Position numbers and translations under genes: made by a program
The notes under the pieces: generated by a model
What the model saw: only the letters and a program-made list of their open reading frames with translations
Databases searched by the model: none
What the model was told of the DNA's origin: nothing
Shown here: piece after piece, positions 48,982 through 61,108 of the stretch
Layout: every line of letters starts with the position of its first letter
How positions within the stretch are numbered: the first letter of the stretch is position 1
Assembly: GCA_002837195.1 (NCBI GenBank)
Contig: KZ478073.1
Span: 1 to 64,000, forward strand
Length of the DNA: 64,000 nt
From: Enterobacterales bacterium CwR94
Lineage (GTDB): Bacteria > Pseudomonadota > Gammaproteobacteria > Enterobacterales > Enterobacteriaceae
Reading direction: 5' to 3'

Positions 48982-50142
48982 ATGACGCATAAACAGGCGA
49001 CGATTGCCGTCCGCAGCGGTTTGAATGATGACGAACAGTATGGCTGTGTTGTTCCCCCCATTCATCTCTCCAGCACCTACAATTTCACCGATTTCAATGA
49101 ACCGCGCGCGCATGACTATTCTCGCCGCGGGAATCCAACGCGTGATGTGGTACAGCGTGCACTGGCTGAGCTGGAAGGCGGTGCGGGTGCAGTGATGACC
49201 AACACCGGTATGTCGGCAATTCATTTGGTTACTACTGTGTTTCTGAAGCCCGGCGATCTGCTGGTGGCTCCGCATGATTGCTACGGCGGCAGCTATCGCT
49301 TGTTTGACAGCCTGGCAAAGCGCGGCGCCTATCGCGTGAAATTTGTCGATCAGGGCAATCAAGAAGAGTTGGCTGCGGCGCTGGCAGAAAAACCCAAGCT
49401 GGTGCTGATTGAAAGTCCCAGCAACCCGTTACTGCGCGTGGTGGATATTGCCGCCATTTGCCAGGCTGCGCGTGCCGCAGGTGCCGTCACCGTGGTGGAT
49501 AACACCTTCTTGAGCCCGGCGCTGCAAAATCCAATCGCATTGGGTGCCGATTTAGTGATTCACTCTTGTACCAAATACCTTAACGGACACTCCGATGTCG
49601 TGGCGGGCGCTGTGATTGCTAAAGATGCGCAGACCGCTGTCGATTTGGCCTGGTGGGCGAATAACATCGGGGTGACGGGCAGTGCCTTTGATAGCTATCT
49701 GTTACTGCGCGGTATGCGCACGCTGGCACCGCGTATGGCAGCAGCACAACGCAATGCGTTAGCCATTGTTGAGTATCTTCGTCAGCAACCCTTAGTGAAA
49801 AAGCTGTATCATCCTTCTCTGCCAGAAAACGCCGGCCATGAATTTGCCGCGCGCCAGCAGAAAGGCTTTGGCGCAATGCTGAGTTTTGAGTTGGATGCCG
49901 ATGAACCTACACTGCGTCGTTTTCTGAAAGCGCTACAACTCTTCACCCTGGCGGAATCTTTAGGGGGCGTAGAGAGTCTGATATCGCATACTGCAACCAT
50001 GACCCATGCGGGAATGGCACCTGAAGCGCGGGCAGCGGCCGGTATTTCCGACCAGCTCCTGCGTATTTCAGTGGGTATCGAGGATCATGAAGATTTAATC
50101 GCCGATCTGGATAATGCATTCCGGGTGGCAGCCGAGAGGTAA
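48982..50142 (+). CDS. metB: Cystathionine gamma-synthase
   Basis: A PLP enzyme that joins O-succinylhomoserine and cysteine to cystathionine. The 386 aa equal the E. coli length. The start MTHKQATIAVRSGLNDDEQYG aligns exactly. The PLP lysine is in HSCTKYLNGHSDVVAG (about residue 198), with YSRRGNPTRDVVQRALAELE and SLGGVESLISHTATMTHA as further signatures. An open frame continues 71 codons upstream through the operator region and is not coding. metL follows after three bases. Confidence 0.96.
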   Translation: MTHKQATIAVRSGLNDDEQYGCVVPPIHLSSTYNFTDFNEPRAHDYSRRGNPTRDVVQRALAELEGGAGAVMTNTGMSAIHLVTTVFLKPGDLLVAPHDCYGGSYRLFDSLAKRGAYRVKFVDQGNQEELAAALAEKPKLVLIESPSNPLLRVVDIAAICQAARAAGAVTVVDNTFLSPALQNPIALGADLVIHSCTKYLNGHSDVVAGAVIAKDAQTAVDLAWWANNIGVTGSAFDSYLLLRGMRTLAPRMAAAQRNALAIVEYLRQQPLVKKLYHPSLPENAGHEFAARQQKGFGAMLSFELDADEPTLRRFLKALQLFTLAESLGGVESLISHTATMTHAGMAPEARAAAGISDQLLRISVGIEDHEDLIADLDNAFRVAAER

Positions 50143-50145
50143 TCA

Positions 50146-52578
50146 ATGAGTATTTCATCAGTCGCAGGGGGACACGTGCGTCAGTTGCACAAATTTGGCG
50201 GAAGCAGCCTGGCCGATGCGCGTTGTTATCTGCGCGTGGCCGGAATCATGGGCGATTACAGTCAACCCGGCGACCTGATGGTGGTTTCGGCGGCAGGAAG
50301 CACCACCAATCAATTAATTAGCTGGCTGAAACTCAGTCAGACCGATCGCCTGTCTGCGCATCAGGTACAGCAGGCGCTGCGCCGTTATCACACGGAACTG
50401 ATCGCCAGTTTACTGCCGCCTGCGGAAGCCGACGTGCTCACCGCCGCGTTTATTCGCGATCTGGAAAAGCTGGCAGCATTATTGGACGGCAAGCTAACCG
50501 ACGCTGTGTATGCCGAAGTGGTTGGGCACGGTGAAATCTGGTCAGCGAAATTAATGGCTGCGGTGCTTAATCATCAAGACGTCGCGGCCGACTGGCTGGA
50601 TGCGCGAGATTTTCTCTGTGCCGAGCGCGCAGCCCAACCGCAGGTGGATGAAGGTAAATCCTGGCCGCTGCTGCAACAACTGATGGCGCAGCATCCCCAT
50701 AAACGTCTGGTGGTGACCGGCTTTATCTGTCGTAACGAGGCGGGTGAAACGGTGTTGCTGGGCCGTAATGGTTCCGACTACTCGGCAACGCAGATAGGTG
50801 CGTTGGCCGGGGCATCGCGGGTCACTATCTGGAGTGACGTGGCCGGTGTTTACAGCGCCGATCCTCGCAAAGTAAAAGATGCCTGTTTGTTGCCCTTGCT
50901 GCGCCTGGATGAAGCCAGCGAGCTGGCGCGCCTGGCGGCACCGGTGCTGCATGCGCGTACGTTGCAACCGGTTTCTGGCAGTGATATCGACTTGCAATTG
51001 CGTTGTAGCTATCAACCGGAGCAGGGCTCCACGCGTATTGAGCGTGTGTTAGCGTCGGGTACCGGTGCACGCATCGTCACCAGCCATGACGACGTTTGCC
51101 TGATCGAGTTCCAGGTGCCTGCCCAGCATGATTTTGTCTCACTGCAAAAAGAGATCGATCATCTGCTAAAACGTGCAGGTGTGCGTCCGTTAGCCGTGGG
51201 TGTTCATCCCGATCGCAGCCTGCTGCAACTGTGTTACACCTCTGAAGTGGTGAACAGTGCGTTGACGCTGCTGCAAGATGCCGCCTTGCCGGGGCATATT
51301 CAATTGCGTGAAGGGCTGGCGCTGGTGGCGATGGTGGGAGCCGGGGTATGCCGTAATCCATTACACAGCCACCGTTTCTGGCAGCAGATGAAAGATCAAC
51401 CGGTTGAATTTATCTGGCAGTCAGAAGACAGCATCAGTCTGGTTGCCGTGCTGCGCGTTGGGCCTACACAACATCTGATTCAAGGCTTACATCAGTCTCT
51501 GTTTCGTGCTGAAAAACGCATTGGCCTGATGTTGTTCGGGAAAGGCAATATCGGTTCGCGCTGGCTGGAGCTGTTCGCGCGCGAGCAAGAAGTCTTATCT
51601 GCGCGTACAGGGTTTGAATTTGTTCTGGCCGGGGTTGTCGACAGCCGCCGTAGCGTATTGAGCTATGACGGTTTGGATGCCAGCCGTGCGTTAGCGTTTT
51701 TCCAGGATGAAGCGCAAGAGCGTGATGAGGAATCTCTGTTCCTGTGGATGCGTGCGCACCCGTTTGATGACTTAGTGGTGCTGGATGTTACTGCCAGCGA
51801 AACTCTAGCAGAACAGTATCGGGATTTTGCAAGCTACGGTTTTCACGTTATCAGCGCCAATAAAGTCGCGGGCGCGGCCAGCGGCGATCGCTGGCGTCAA
51901 ATTCGCGATGCTTTTGAGAAAACGGACCGCCATTGGCTGTATAACGCCACGGTAGGCGCGGGTCTGCCAATCAATCATACCGTGCGCGACTTACGTGAAA
52001 GCGGCGATTCGATTCTGGCGATCAGCGGGATTTTCTCTGGCACGCTGTCGTGGTTATTCCTGCAATTTGATGGCACGGTGCCCTTTACTGAACTGGTCGA
52101 TCAGGCGTGGCAACAAGGGTTAACCGAGCCCGATCCGCGTGTTGATCTCTCTGGCCTGGACGTCATGCGTAAGCTGGTGATTCTGGCGCGTGAAGCCGGT
52201 TATAGCATCGAACCCGATCAGGTGCGGGTGGAATCCCTGGTGCCAGCAGGCTGCGAGAAAGAATCCATCGACCATTTCTTTGAAAATGGCGATGCTTTGA
52301 ACGAGCAGATGGTCGCGCGTTTTGAAGCGGCACAAGAGATGGGGATGGTACTGCGTTACGTGGCGCGTTTTGACGTCAACGGCAAGGCGCGCGTCGGCGT
52401 GGAAGCGGTGCGTCCCGAGCACCCGCTGGCCTCATTACTGCCGTGTGATAACGTGTTTGCGATTGAAAGCCGCTGGTACCGCGATAATCCGTTGGTGATC
52501 CGTGGGCCAGGCGCAGGGCGTGATGTGACTGCTGGCGCTATCCAGTCCGATATCAATCGTCTGGCACAACTGTTGTAA
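50146..52578 (+). CDS. metL: Bifunctional aspartate kinase II/homoserine dehydrogenase II
   Basis: MetL catalyses the first and third steps from aspartate to homoserine. The 810 aa (E. coli 810) have an aspartokinase domain (HKFGGSSLADARCYLRVA at about 11-28, VTGFICRNEAGETVLLGRNGSDYSAT near 187), a central regulatory region, and a homoserine dehydrogenase domain from about 460 (GLMLFGKGNIGSRWLELF, ISANKVAGAASGDRW, GAGLPINHTVRDL). MetL is not feedback-inhibited by threonine but is repressed by MetJ through the metB operator. Confidence 0.96.
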   Translation: MSISSVAGGHVRQLHKFGGSSLADARCYLRVAGIMGDYSQPGDLMVVSAAGSTTNQLISWLKLSQTDRLSAHQVQQALRRYHTELIASLLPPAEADVLTAAFIRDLEKLAALLDGKLTDAVYAEVVGHGEIWSAKLMAAVLNHQDVAADWLDARDFLCAERAAQPQVDEGKSWPLLQQLMAQHPHKRLVVTGFICRNEAGETVLLGRNGSDYSATQIGALAGASRVTIWSDVAGVYSADPRKVKDACLLPLLRLDEASELARLAAPVLHARTLQPVSGSDIDLQLRCSYQPEQGSTRIERVLASGTGARIVTSHDDVCLIEFQVPAQHDFVSLQKEIDHLLKRAGVRPLAVGVHPDRSLLQLCYTSEVVNSALTLLQDAALPGHIQLREGLALVAMVGAGVCRNPLHSHRFWQQMKDQPVEFIWQSEDSISLVAVLRVGPTQHLIQGLHQSLFRAEKRIGLMLFGKGNIGSRWLELFAREQEVLSARTGFEFVLAGVVDSRRSVLSYDGLDASRALAFFQDEAQERDEESLFLWMRAHPFDDLVVLDVTASETLAEQYRDFASYGFHVISANKVAGAASGDRWRQIRDAFEKTDRHWLYNATVGAGLPINHTVRDLRESGDSILAISGIFSGTLSWLFLQFDGTVPFTELVDQAWQQGLTEPDPRVDLSGLDVMRKLVILAREAGYSIEPDQVRVESLVPAGCEKESIDHFFENGDALNEQMVARFEAAQEMGMVLRYVARFDVNGKARVGVEAVRPEHPLASLLPCDNVFAIESRWYRDNPLVIRGPGAGRDVTAGAIQSDINRLAQLL

Positions 52579-52587
52579 ATACGCTTT

Positions 52588-52613
52588 TCAGGGCAGAGAT
52601 TCCTCTGCCCTGA
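52588..52613 (+). terminator. metBL terminator stem
   Basis: An 11-bp stem TCAGGGCAGAG (52588-52598) with CTCTGCCCTGA (52603-52613), loop ATTC, begins nine bases after the metL stop. Only a broken U tract (TCGTCTT) follows. Confidence 0.7.
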
Positions 52614-52707
52614 TCGTCTTCCTGCCTGAGTTTTCTTCGTCTTGCTGCACATTGTCATCCTGCGTACTGAATTTTCAGTTGACGCATCGGGCAATTTGCG
52701 TCATTTT

Positions 52708-52739
52708 GAGTGTCTGGACGTCTAAACGTATAGAAGTTC
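52708..52739 (+). promoter_or_regulatory. Met boxes upstream of metF
   Basis: Contiguous 8-mers GAGTGTCT, GGACGTCT, AAACGTAT and AGAAGTTC; the second matches the consensus AGACGTCT at seven of eight positions and the third at six. They lie 43-74 bases before metF. Confidence 0.8.
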
Positions 52740-52775
52740 ACTAAGACAATCATGACAGAGCGATCGATGAGGTAA

Positions 52776-53678
<903 letters not shown>

Positions 53679-53686
53679 TCCATAAA

Positions 53687-53713
53687 AAAAGACCGGCCGA
53701 AGCGCGGTCTTTT
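53687..53713. terminator. Bidirectional terminator between metF and ppc
   Basis: AAAAGACCG (53687-53695) pairs with CGGTCTTTT (53705-53713). The A run to its left gives a U tract for ppc on the minus strand. Confidence 0.8.
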
Positions 53714-53729
53714 CATCATCATCATGACG

Positions 53730-53753
53730 GGGAGCCAACAGGCTCCCTTTTTT
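53730..53753 (+). terminator. Second terminator after metF
   Basis: GGGAGCC (53730-53736) pairs with GGCTCCC (53741-53747) around AACA, followed by six T. It ends three bases before the ppc stop. Confidence 0.88.
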
Positions 53754-53756
53754 ACG

Positions 53757-56408
53757 TTAGCCTGTATTACGCATGCCGGCGGCAACACCCGCGATGGTCA
53801 CCATCAGGGCTTGTTCGACACGCGGATCGGTTTCTTCACCACGTAACTCTTGCTGGCGAGAACGGTGCAGCAATTCAGCCTGTAACACGTTGAGCGGATC
53901 GGTATAGACGTTACGCAACGCGATGGATTCTGCGATCCACGGATGATCGGCCATCAGGTGAGCATCGTTGGCGATGGTGAGCACGGCTTTGATATCCGCC
54001 GCCAATTGATCGCGCAACTCTTTGCCCAGTGACCACAGACCTTCTTCCACCAGACGCTGATCGTAATACTCCGCCAGCCACAGGTCGGCTTTGGTAAAGA
54101 CCATTTCCAGCATGCCCAGACGCGTTGAAAAGAACGGCCAATCACGGCACATGGCTTCCAGCTGCGGCTGGTGGCCTTCTTCCATCGCTTTCTGCAAGGC
54201 GGCACCGGCACCCAGCCAAGCAGGCAGCATCAAACGGTTTTGCGTCCAGGCAAAAATCCACGGAATCGCACGTAACGACTCCACGCCACCGGAAGGGCGA
54301 CGTTTGGCCGGACGCGATCCCAGCGGCAGTTTGCCCAGCTCCTGCTCAGGCGTTGCGGAGCGGAAATAAGGAACAAAATCAGGATTCTCGCGCACATAGC
54401 CCCGATACATGTTGCAGGAGAAGGCTGACAGCTCGTCCATAATACTGTGCCACTCTTGCTTCGGCTCGGGCGGCGGTAACAAGTTTGCTTCCAGGATCGC
54501 GCCGGTGTAGAGCGACAGACTGGCAATGGTGACTTCAGGTAACCCGTATTTAAAGCGAATCATCTCGCCCTGTTCCGTCACGCGCAGGCCGCCTTTCAGG
54601 CTGCCCGGCGGTTGAGACAGCAACGCCGCATGTGCTGGTGCACCGCCACGACCAATGCTGCCGCCGCGTCCGTGGAACAGCGTCAGTGTGATACCGGCTT
54701 TGTCACAGGTCTTAATCAAGGCGTCTTGTGCCTGATATTGTGCCCAACTGGCAGCCATCACGCCGGCATCTTTGGCGGAGTCGGAATACCCGATCATCAC
54801 CATCTGCTTGCCGTTAATAAAGCCGCGGTACCAATCAATATTCAGTAACTGCGTCATGACCGCATTGGCATTGTTCAGGTCATCCAGCGTTTCAAACAGC
54901 GGGGCGACAGGCATGGCATAAGGAATACCGGCCTCTTTCAATAACAGATGCACTGCCAGCACATCAGACGGCGTCTTGGCCATTGAGATGACGTATGAGG
55001 CTATCGACCCTTCGGGCACTTCAGCCGCTACGCGACAGGTTTCCAGCACTTCGCGCGTTTCTTCGCTGGGTTCCCACTGGCGAGGCAGCAGAGGGCGCTT
55101 GGAATTCAGCTCGCGGATCAGGAAGGCCTGTTTATCGGCTTCTGACCAGCTTTCGTAATCGCCCAGCCCTAAATAGCGCGTAATTTCAGCGATGGCTTCG
55201 GTGTGACGCGTGCTTTCCTGGCGTAAATCAATCCGTACCAGTGGCACACCAAAGCATTTCACGCGGCGCAAGGTGTCCAGCAGTTGACCGTTGGCAATGA
55301 TGCCCATGCCGCAGGCTTGCAGTGACTGATAGCACGTCCACAGCGGATCCCACAGTTGGTCATTAGAGATCAGCAAATCGGCTGGGCGCGGTGGGCGTTC
55401 GCCTTTCAGGCGACGCTCCAGGTAGGCCTGTGTCGCCATCAATTGCGTACGCAGGCGCTTCATGATTTCACGATACGGTTCCAGCGCTTCTGGATTACCG
55501 CAAAGCTCGCGCACTTCATCCGTACACTCTGACATCGACAGCTCAGACACTAAAATGGCGATATCTTTCAGGAACAAATCGGCGGCTTTCCAGCGGCTAA
55601 GTTGCAGCACATGGCGCGTTACCGGTGCGGTGACATTGGGGTTGCCGTCGCGGTCGCCTCCCATCCAGGAGGTGAATTTAACCGGTACGAAATCGACGGG
55701 CAGCTTGTAACCAAAGGCCTCTTCAACCTGTTCGTTTAACTCACGCAGAAAGCTCGGAATACCTTCCCACAGGCTGTTTTCGACCACAGCAAAGCCCCAT
55801 TTGGCTTCATCAACGGGCGTTGGGCGATACTTACGAATTTCATCGGTGTGCCAGGCTTGTGCGACCAACTGGCGCAGGCGGCGCATAATGTGGTTACGAT
55901 CGTAATCGGGCAGATCGTTGTGATCGAGTTGCTTGAGGCAGGTATTCACCTCTACCAGCTTGTGAATCAATGTGCGGCGCGTAATTTCGGTTGGGTGCGC
56001 CGTAAGGACCAGTTCAAGCGAGAGTGATTCAACGGCTTCGCGAATTTGCGCTTCTGTCAGGTTAGGTTGCTGTTTCAGGCGTTCAAAGGTTTTTGACAGC
56101 AGTTCCTGATGATTCGCCCCCTCACCGTTGGCGGAGATGGTGTGATACTGCTCGGCCACGTTGGTGAGATTTAAAAACTGGCTGAAGGCGCGCGCCACCG
56201 GCAGCAGCTCTTCATTCGACAGATTTTGTAATGTGGTCAGTAATTCCTTCCGATGGGCGTCATTTCCCGCACGGGATGACTTAGAGAGTTTGCGGATGGT
56301 TTCCACCCGGTCGAGGATGTTCTCTCCTAGTGCATCCTTAATCGTATCCCCGAGCAGTTTGCCGAGCATACTGACATTACTTCGCATTGCGGAATATTGT
56401 TCGTTCAT
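53757..56408 (-). CDS. ppc: Phosphoenolpyruvate carboxylase
   Basis: An anaplerotic enzyme that converts PEP and bicarbonate to oxaloacetate. The 883 aa equal the E. coli length. The catalytic His lies in [13 protein letters not shown] (near residue 138), the substrate site in [16 protein letters not shown], and the glycine-rich catalytic loop in [14 protein letters not shown]. The C-terminus AGMRNTG is the conserved end that binds aspartate-related effectors. Confidence 0.98.
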   Translation of the reverse strand: MNEQYSAMRSNVSMLGKLLGDTIKDALGENILDRVETIRKLSKSSRAGNDAHRKELLTTLQNLSNEELLPVARAFSQFLNLTNVAEQYHTISANGEGANHQELLSKTFERLKQQPNLTEAQIREAVESLSLELVLTAHPTEITRRTLIHKLVEVNTCLKQLDHNDLPDYDRNHIMRRLRQLVAQAWHTDEIRKYRPTPVDEAKWGFAVVENSLWEGIPSFLRELNEQVEEAFGYKLPVDFVPVKFTSWMGGDRDGNPNVTAPVTRHVLQLSRWKAADLFLKDIAILVSELSMSECTDEVRELCGNPEALEPYREIMKRLRTQLMATQAYLERRLKGERPPRPADLLISNDQLWDPLWTCYQSLQACGMGIIANGQLLDTLRRVKCFGVPLVRIDLRQESTRHTEAIAEITRYLGLGDYESWSEADKQAFLIRELNSKRPLLPRQWEPSEETREVLETCRVAAEVPEGSIASYVISMAKTPSDVLAVHLLLKEAGIPYAMPVAPLFETLDDLNNANAVMTQLLNIDWYRGFINGKQMVMIGYSDSAKDAGVMAASWAQYQAQDALIKTCDKAGITLTLFHGRGGSIGRGGAPAHAALLSQPPGSLKGGLRVTEQGEMIRFKYGLPEVTIASLSLYTGAILEANLLPPPEPKQEWHSIMDELSAFSCNMYRGYVRENPDFVPYFRSATPEQELGKLPLGSRPAKRRPSGGVESLRAIPWIFAWTQNRLMLPAWLGAGAALQKAMEEGHQPQLEAMCRDWPFFSTRLGMLEMVFTKADLWLAEYYDQRLVEEGLWSLGKELRDQLAADIKAVLTIANDAHLMADHPWIAESIALRNVYTDPLNVLQAELLHRSRQQELRGEETDPRVEQALMVTIAGVAAGMRNTG

Positions 56409-56654
56409 ATGACCCCTGACACCCTTCTTCTAATTTGTCACTTTCTTTCACCCAACTGGGCATAACAGCGCCTTTTATCTAGCCATGTAACTTTCCATTC
56501 GTCAATTGCCGTGAATAATCGACATTATGTGGCTAACTGACGGGAATTTATGAAAATTAATTACAAGGAAGAGGGATAAGTTATTCTTATCCGCAAAGAC
56601 GGAAGATGGCAGGGGAGAGTGAGCTGTTTCACAGTTTTTTCCCCTGCACTCCAG

Positions 56655-57806
56655 TTAATGATGGCAAAAATGGTGCACCACTTGCGCGATCAGCTCGCGC
56701 GTTGGCTTGATAAAGGCGGTATCCAGATACTCATCAGGTTGGTGTGCCTGGTTTATCGAACCGGGGCCTAACACCAGTGTTGGACACACTTCCTGAATAA
56801 ACGGTGCCTCGGTGCAGTAATTCACGACCTCGGTTTCTCTGCCCAGCAGTTTCTCAACGACCTTGACCAGTTCATGTTCGCGTGGGCACTCATAGCCCGG
56901 AATGGGCGGGTGCAACTCACCGATGGTGAGACGACCAGGCCAGCGTTCACTGACGGGCGCCAGCGCTTCTTGCAATAAGCCATCGAGATCGCTCAGCGTC
57001 AATCCTGGCAACGGGCGGATATCCATGTGCAATTCGCAACAGGCACAAATGCGGTTGGCGGCATCGCCACCGTGAATATGACCAAAGTTCATGGTTGGAT
57101 AGGGAATCGCAAAACCCTCGTGGTGATAACGGGTTTTCAGCGTATTACGCAGTGCCATCAATTGGGTAATCGACTCATGCATCAATTCAATGGCATTGAC
57201 ACCGCGTCCCGGATCGCTGGAGTGGCCTGATTGTCCCTGAATACGGATCACATTCGATAAATGACCTTTGTGCGCGCGCACAGGCTGCAAAGAGGTAGGT
57301 TCCCCAATGATGGCGCAGTCCGGGCGCAGTGAGGTGGTTTTCGCAAAATAGCTGGCGCCCGCCATGGAGGTTTCTTCATCGGCGGTGGCTAAAATATACA
57401 GCGGTTTTGTCAGCGTAGTGACATCCACATCGCGTAGGGTATCCACGATAAACGCGAAGAAGCCCTTCATATCGGCGGTACCCAGGCCGTAAAGTTTGTT
57501 GTCATGCTCATGCAGGGTAAAAGGGTCGCGCGTCCAGCGCCCATCGTCGAAGGGCACCGTGTCTGAATGTCCGGCTAATAACAGGCCGCCAGCCCCTTCG
57601 CCACTCTTCGCCAACATGTTGAACTTATTGCGCGTTCCAGGCACGGGTTGCACTTCAACGCTAAAGCCTAAATCGCGGAACCAACCGGCCAGCAAATTGA
57701 TTAAACTTTCATTACTCTGATCCAGTGCACTGTCGGTTGCACTGATTGATGGCGTTGCAATCAACTGGCGGTAGAGTTCAAGAAAAGGCGGTAATTTTGT
57801 CTTCAC
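56655..57806 (-). CDS. argE: N-acetylornithine deacetylase
   Basis: A zinc-dependent M20 peptidase-like enzyme that releases ornithine from N-acetylornithine. The 383 aa equal the E. coli length. Metal-ligand segments are [17 protein letters not shown] (His/Asp), [13 protein letters not shown], and [11 protein letters not shown] (catalytic Glu). It is divergent from argCBGH across the ARG operator. A nested hairpin (outer arms 56609-56616 and 56640-56647) follows its stop. Confidence 0.97.
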   Translation of the reverse strand: MKTKLPPFLELYRQLIATPSISATDSALDQSNESLINLLAGWFRDLGFSVEVQPVPGTRNKFNMLAKSGEGAGGLLLAGHSDTVPFDDGRWTRDPFTLHEHDNKLYGLGTADMKGFFAFIVDTLRDVDVTTLTKPLYILATADEETSMAGASYFAKTTSLRPDCAIIGEPTSLQPVRAHKGHLSNVIRIQGQSGHSSDPGRGVNAIELMHESITQLMALRNTLKTRYHHEGFAIPYPTMNFGHIHGGDAANRICACCELHMDIRPLPGLTLSDLDGLLQEALAPVSERWPGRLTIGELHPPIPGYECPREHELVKVVEKLLGRETEVVNYCTEAPFIQEVCPTLVLGPGSINQAHQPDEYLDTAFIKPTRELIAQVVHHFCHH

Positions 57807-57831
57807 TGTTGACGGTCCTTGCGTTAGGATG

Positions 57832-57870
57832 TATCAATATTCATGCATTAATAGTGAATAAAAATACATC
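57832..57870. promoter_or_regulatory. Paired ARG boxes between argE and argC
   Basis: TATCAATATTCATGCATT (57832-57849) and AGTGAATAAAAATACATC (57853-57870) are two 18-bp ArgR boxes with the standard three-base spacing. They are nearly identical to the E. coli argE-argCBH operator as I recall it. ArgR with arginine would repress both directions. Confidence 0.92.
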
Positions 57871-57986
57871 CAGGTGAGGGCGAAAGCAAACGGTGAAATG
57901 CCGCTCCCGGTCGCCTGGTTCTTCAGGAGCCTTGCCATTAAGGCGCTGCCCCACAACGTTGTGACTGTAAGAAGGTGTGTAGCCAG

Positions 57987-58991
57987 ATGTTGAATACACT
58001 GATTGTTGGTGCCAGCGGTTACGCAGGTGTTGAGCTTGCTACCTATCTAAATCGCCACCCACATATGAACATAACCGCTTTAGCGGTCTCAGCGCAAAGT
58101 GCGGATGCGGGAAAACGGTTATCGGATCTGCATCCACAACTGAAAGGCGTGCTGGATATGACATTGCAGCCGCTGAGTGATCCGGCGGAATATGCAGGCA
58201 AAGTGGATGTTGTCTTTCTGGCGACAGCGCACGAGGTCAGTCACGACCTGGCGCCTGAATTCCTGCAAGCAGGTTGCGTGGTATTCGACTTATCGGGCGC
58301 ATTTCGTGTGAACGATGCTGATTTTTACACGCAATTCTATGGCTTCACTCATCAACACCAGGCGTGGTTAGACAAAGCCGTTTATGGTCTGGCGGAGTGG
58401 AATCATGAACAAATCAAAGAAGCGCAGTTGATTGCGGTGCCGGGGTGCTATCCCACGGCAGCACAACTGGCGCTTAAACCGCTGCTGAAAGCCAATCTGC
58501 TGGATACCACACAGTGGCCGGTGATTAATGCCACCAGTGGCGTAAGTGGCGCAGGGCGTAAAGCCTCCACGAAGACCAGCTTTTGTGAAGTCAGTTTGCA
58601 GCCCTATGGCATCTTTAATCACCGCCACCATCCTGAAATTGCCTCACATCTTGGCACCTCAGTGATTTTTACGCCGCACTTAGGCAGCTTCCCTCGCGGT
58701 ATTTTGGAAACCATCACTTGCCGTTTGCAAGCGGGTGTGACGCAGGAAGATGTCGCGGAAGCCTTCCATACGGCGTATCAGGATAAACCGCTGGTGCGTT
58801 TATATGATCAAGACGTGCCGTCCATCAAAGCCGTTGTGGGCTTGCCGTTCTGCGATATCGGCTTTGCCGTACAGGGTGAGCATCTGATCGTGGTTTCCGC
58901 AGAAGATAACTTGCTGAAAGGCGCGTCTTCGCAGGCGGTCCAGTGTTTGAATATTCGTTTCGGTTTCCCTGAAACCTTGTCCCTTCTTTAA
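57987..58991 (+). CDS. argC: N-acetyl-gamma-glutamyl-phosphate reductase
   Basis: An NADPH-dependent third step of arginine synthesis. The 334 aa equal the E. coli length with the ATG at 57987 ([17 protein letters not shown]). The catalytic cysteine lies in [15 protein letters not shown], and [12 protein letters not shown] and [15 protein letters not shown] are further signatures. A GTG 12 bases upstream is a less likely start. Confidence 0.96.
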   Translation: MLNTLIVGASGYAGVELATYLNRHPHMNITALAVSAQSADAGKRLSDLHPQLKGVLDMTLQPLSDPAEYAGKVDVVFLATAHEVSHDLAPEFLQAGCVVFDLSGAFRVNDADFYTQFYGFTHQHQAWLDKAVYGLAEWNHEQIKEAQLIAVPGCYPTAAQLALKPLLKANLLDTTQWPVINATSGVSGAGRKASTKTSFCEVSLQPYGIFNHRHHPEIASHLGTSVIFTPHLGSFPRGILETITCRLQAGVTQEDVAEAFHTAYQDKPLVRLYDQDVPSIKAVVGLPFCDIGFAVQGEHLIVVSAEDNLLKGASSQAVQCLNIRFGFPETLSLL

Positions 58992-59005
58992 CGCGAGAGT
59001 GGTTG

Positions 59006-59782
59006 ATGAGTAATCCATTAATTATCAAGTTGGGTGGTGTGTTACTGGACAGCGAAGAAGCGCTGGCACGCCTGTTTGACGCCCTGGTTGCCTATCGCCA
59101 AACCTATCAGCGCCCGCTGATTATCGTTCACGGCGGTGGCTGTCTGGTGGACGAGTTAATGAAAAAGCTGGCGCTGCCCGTACAGAAGAAAAACGGCTTG
59201 CGTGTGACGCCAGCGGATCAGATCGACATCATCACCGGCGCGCTGGCCGGTACCGCGAATAAAACGCTGTTGGCGTGGGCGAAAAAATACGGCATCGATG
59301 CGGTGGGTCTGTCGCTGGGCGATGGTGATAGCGTAACCGTGACGCAGTTAGATGAAACGCTGGGTCACGTGGGACTGGCGAAGCCGGGTTCCCCCAAACT
59401 TATTAACACCTTGCTGCAATCCGGTTTCATGCCGGTGGTCAGTTCTATTGGCATCACAGCACAAGGTGAGCTGATGAACGTGAATGCCGATCAAGCGGCC
59501 ACGGCATTGGCTGCCACACTGGGCGCAGATTTAGTGCTGCTCTCGGATGTCAGCGGTATTCTGGATGGCAAAGGTCAGCGTATTGAAGAGATGACCGCTG
59601 AGAAAGCGGAGCGGTTGATTGAACAAGGTGTCATTACCGATGGCATGATTGTAAAAGTGCATGCGGCGCTCGATGCGGCTCGCACTTTAGGTCGTCCTGT
59701 TGACATCGCAAGTTGGCGCCATGCGGAACAGCTCCCAACGCTGTTTAACGGGGTTTCCATTGGCACCCGAATTCTGGCTTAA
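59006..59782 (+). CDS. argB: Acetylglutamate kinase
   Basis: The second step of arginine synthesis, using ATP. The 258 aa match E. coli Arg[16 protein letters not shown] (lysine 8 region), [37 protein letters not shown] and GGM-type loop [14 protein letters not shown]. The start at ATG 59006 is preferred over the TTG immediately before. It follows argC by 14 bases. Confidence 0.96.
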   Translation: MSNPLIIKLGGVLLDSEEALARLFDALVAYRQTYQRPLIIVHGGGCLVDELMKKLALPVQKKNGLRVTPADQIDIITGALAGTANKTLLAWAKKYGIDAVGLSLGDGDSVTVTQLDETLGHVGLAKPGSPKLINTLLQSGFMPVVSSIGITAQGELMNVNADQAATALAATLGADLVLLSDVSGILDGKGQRIEEMTAEKAERLIEQGVITDGMIVKVHAALDAARTLGRPVDIASWRHAEQLPTLFNGVSIGTRILA

Positions 59783-59825
59783 TTTTAAAGACGTAGTGTA
59801 AACACCGTATTCAAGGACTAAGACA

Positions 59826-61040
59826 ATGCAAAACCAAGGCATCAAAAAAATCGTTCTCGCGTATTCCGGCGGCCTCGACACCTCGGCAATCATTCCATGG
59901 CTGAAAGAGAACTACGGTGACTGCGAAGTGATCGCATTCGTTGCGGACATCGGCCAGGATCGCGAAGATTTGGTGGGTGTTGAGAAGAAAGCCCTGCAAT
60001 CCGGCGCGTCTGAGTGCCACGTAGCGGATCTGCGTGAAGAGTTCATTCGTGACTACGTTTATCCGACGCTGAAAACCGGTGCGTTATACGAAGGCACTTA
60101 CCTGCTGGGAACGTCAATGGCGCGTCCTATTATCGCGAAAGCGCAGGTTGAGCTGGCACTGAAAGTCGGTGCCGATGCCGTGTGCCACGGTGCGACCGGT
60201 AAAGGTAACGATCAGGTGCGTTTTGAATCTACCTATACTGCGCTGGCTCCACAGCTGAAAGTGGTTGCGCCTTGGCGCGAGTGGAACCTGCGTTCGCGTG
60301 AAGCTCTGCTGGATTACCTGAAAGAGCGTAATATTCCGACCACGGCATCATTGGAAAAAATCTACAGCCGTGACGAAAACGCATGGCATATCTCCACTGA
60401 AGGCGGCGTGCTGGAAAGCCCAGCGAATGCAAACAACAAAGATTGCTGGGTCTGGACAGTGGATCCTAAAGAAGCACCGGATCAGGCTGAGCAAGTGACG
60501 GTAACGGTAGTGAAAGGCGAAGTGGTTGCCGTTAACGGTGAAGCCATGAGCCCTTATCAGTGTCTGGACAAGCTGAATGCGCTGGGCGCGAAGCATGGCG
60601 TGGGCCGTATCGACATCGTCGAAAACCGTCTGGTCGGCATGAAATCCCGCGGTTGCTATGAAACCCCTGGCGGCACCATTATGATGTCCGCACTGCGCGC
60701 TGTTGAGCAATTGGTCTTGGATCGCGACAGCTTCAAATGGCGTCAGCAACTGGGCCTCGAAATGTCCTATGTCGTTTACGATGGCCGCTGGTTTGCCCCG
60801 CTGCGTCGTTCTCTGCAGGCTTCTGCGGAGGCACTGGCTCAAGAGGTTAACGGCGAAGTGGTGCTGGAACTGTACAAAGGCCATGTGAATGCATTGCAGA
60901 AAACATCTGCAAACAGCCTGTACTCTGAAGCCTTCGCAACGTTCGGTGAAGATGAAGTGTACGATCACAGCCACGCTGGCGGCTTTATCCGCCTGTTCTC
61001 GCTCTCCTCTCGCATTCGTGCGCTGAACGAGCAGAAGTAA
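59826..61040 (+). CDS. argG: Argininosuccinate synthase (short type)
   Basis: It joins citrulline and aspartate using ATP. The 404 aa carry the N-type ATP loop AYSGGLDTS (12-20), GNDQVRFE and SREALLDYL, and [14 protein letters not shown]. coli ArgG is about 447 aa with a different N-terminus ([15 protein letters not shown]) and lies far from argCBH. This copy belongs to the shorter, broadly distributed type and sits inside the operon between argB and argH (43 and 68 bases). All residues expected for activity that I can check are present. Confidence 0.95.
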   Translation: MQNQGIKKIVLAYSGGLDTSAIIPWLKENYGDCEVIAFVADIGQDREDLVGVEKKALQSGASECHVADLREEFIRDYVYPTLKTGALYEGTYLLGTSMARPIIAKAQVELALKVGADAVCHGATGKGNDQVRFESTYTALAPQLKVVAPWREWNLRSREALLDYLKERNIPTTASLEKIYSRDENAWHISTEGGVLESPANANNKDCWVWTVDPKEAPDQAEQVTVTVVKGEVVAVNGEAMSPYQCLDKLNALGAKHGVGRIDIVENRLVGMKSRGCYETPGGTIMMSALRAVEQLVLDRDSFKWRQQLGLEMSYVVYDGRWFAPLRRSLQASAEALAQEVNGEVVLELYKGHVNALQKTSANSLYSEAFATFGEDEVYDHSHAGGFIRLFSLSSRIRALNEQK

Positions 61041-61108
61041 TTCGTTTTGCTGTTCTCCCCTCCCGCGCGGAGGGGATATCTCAATCATACAATTAATGGA
61101 GCAAGCAC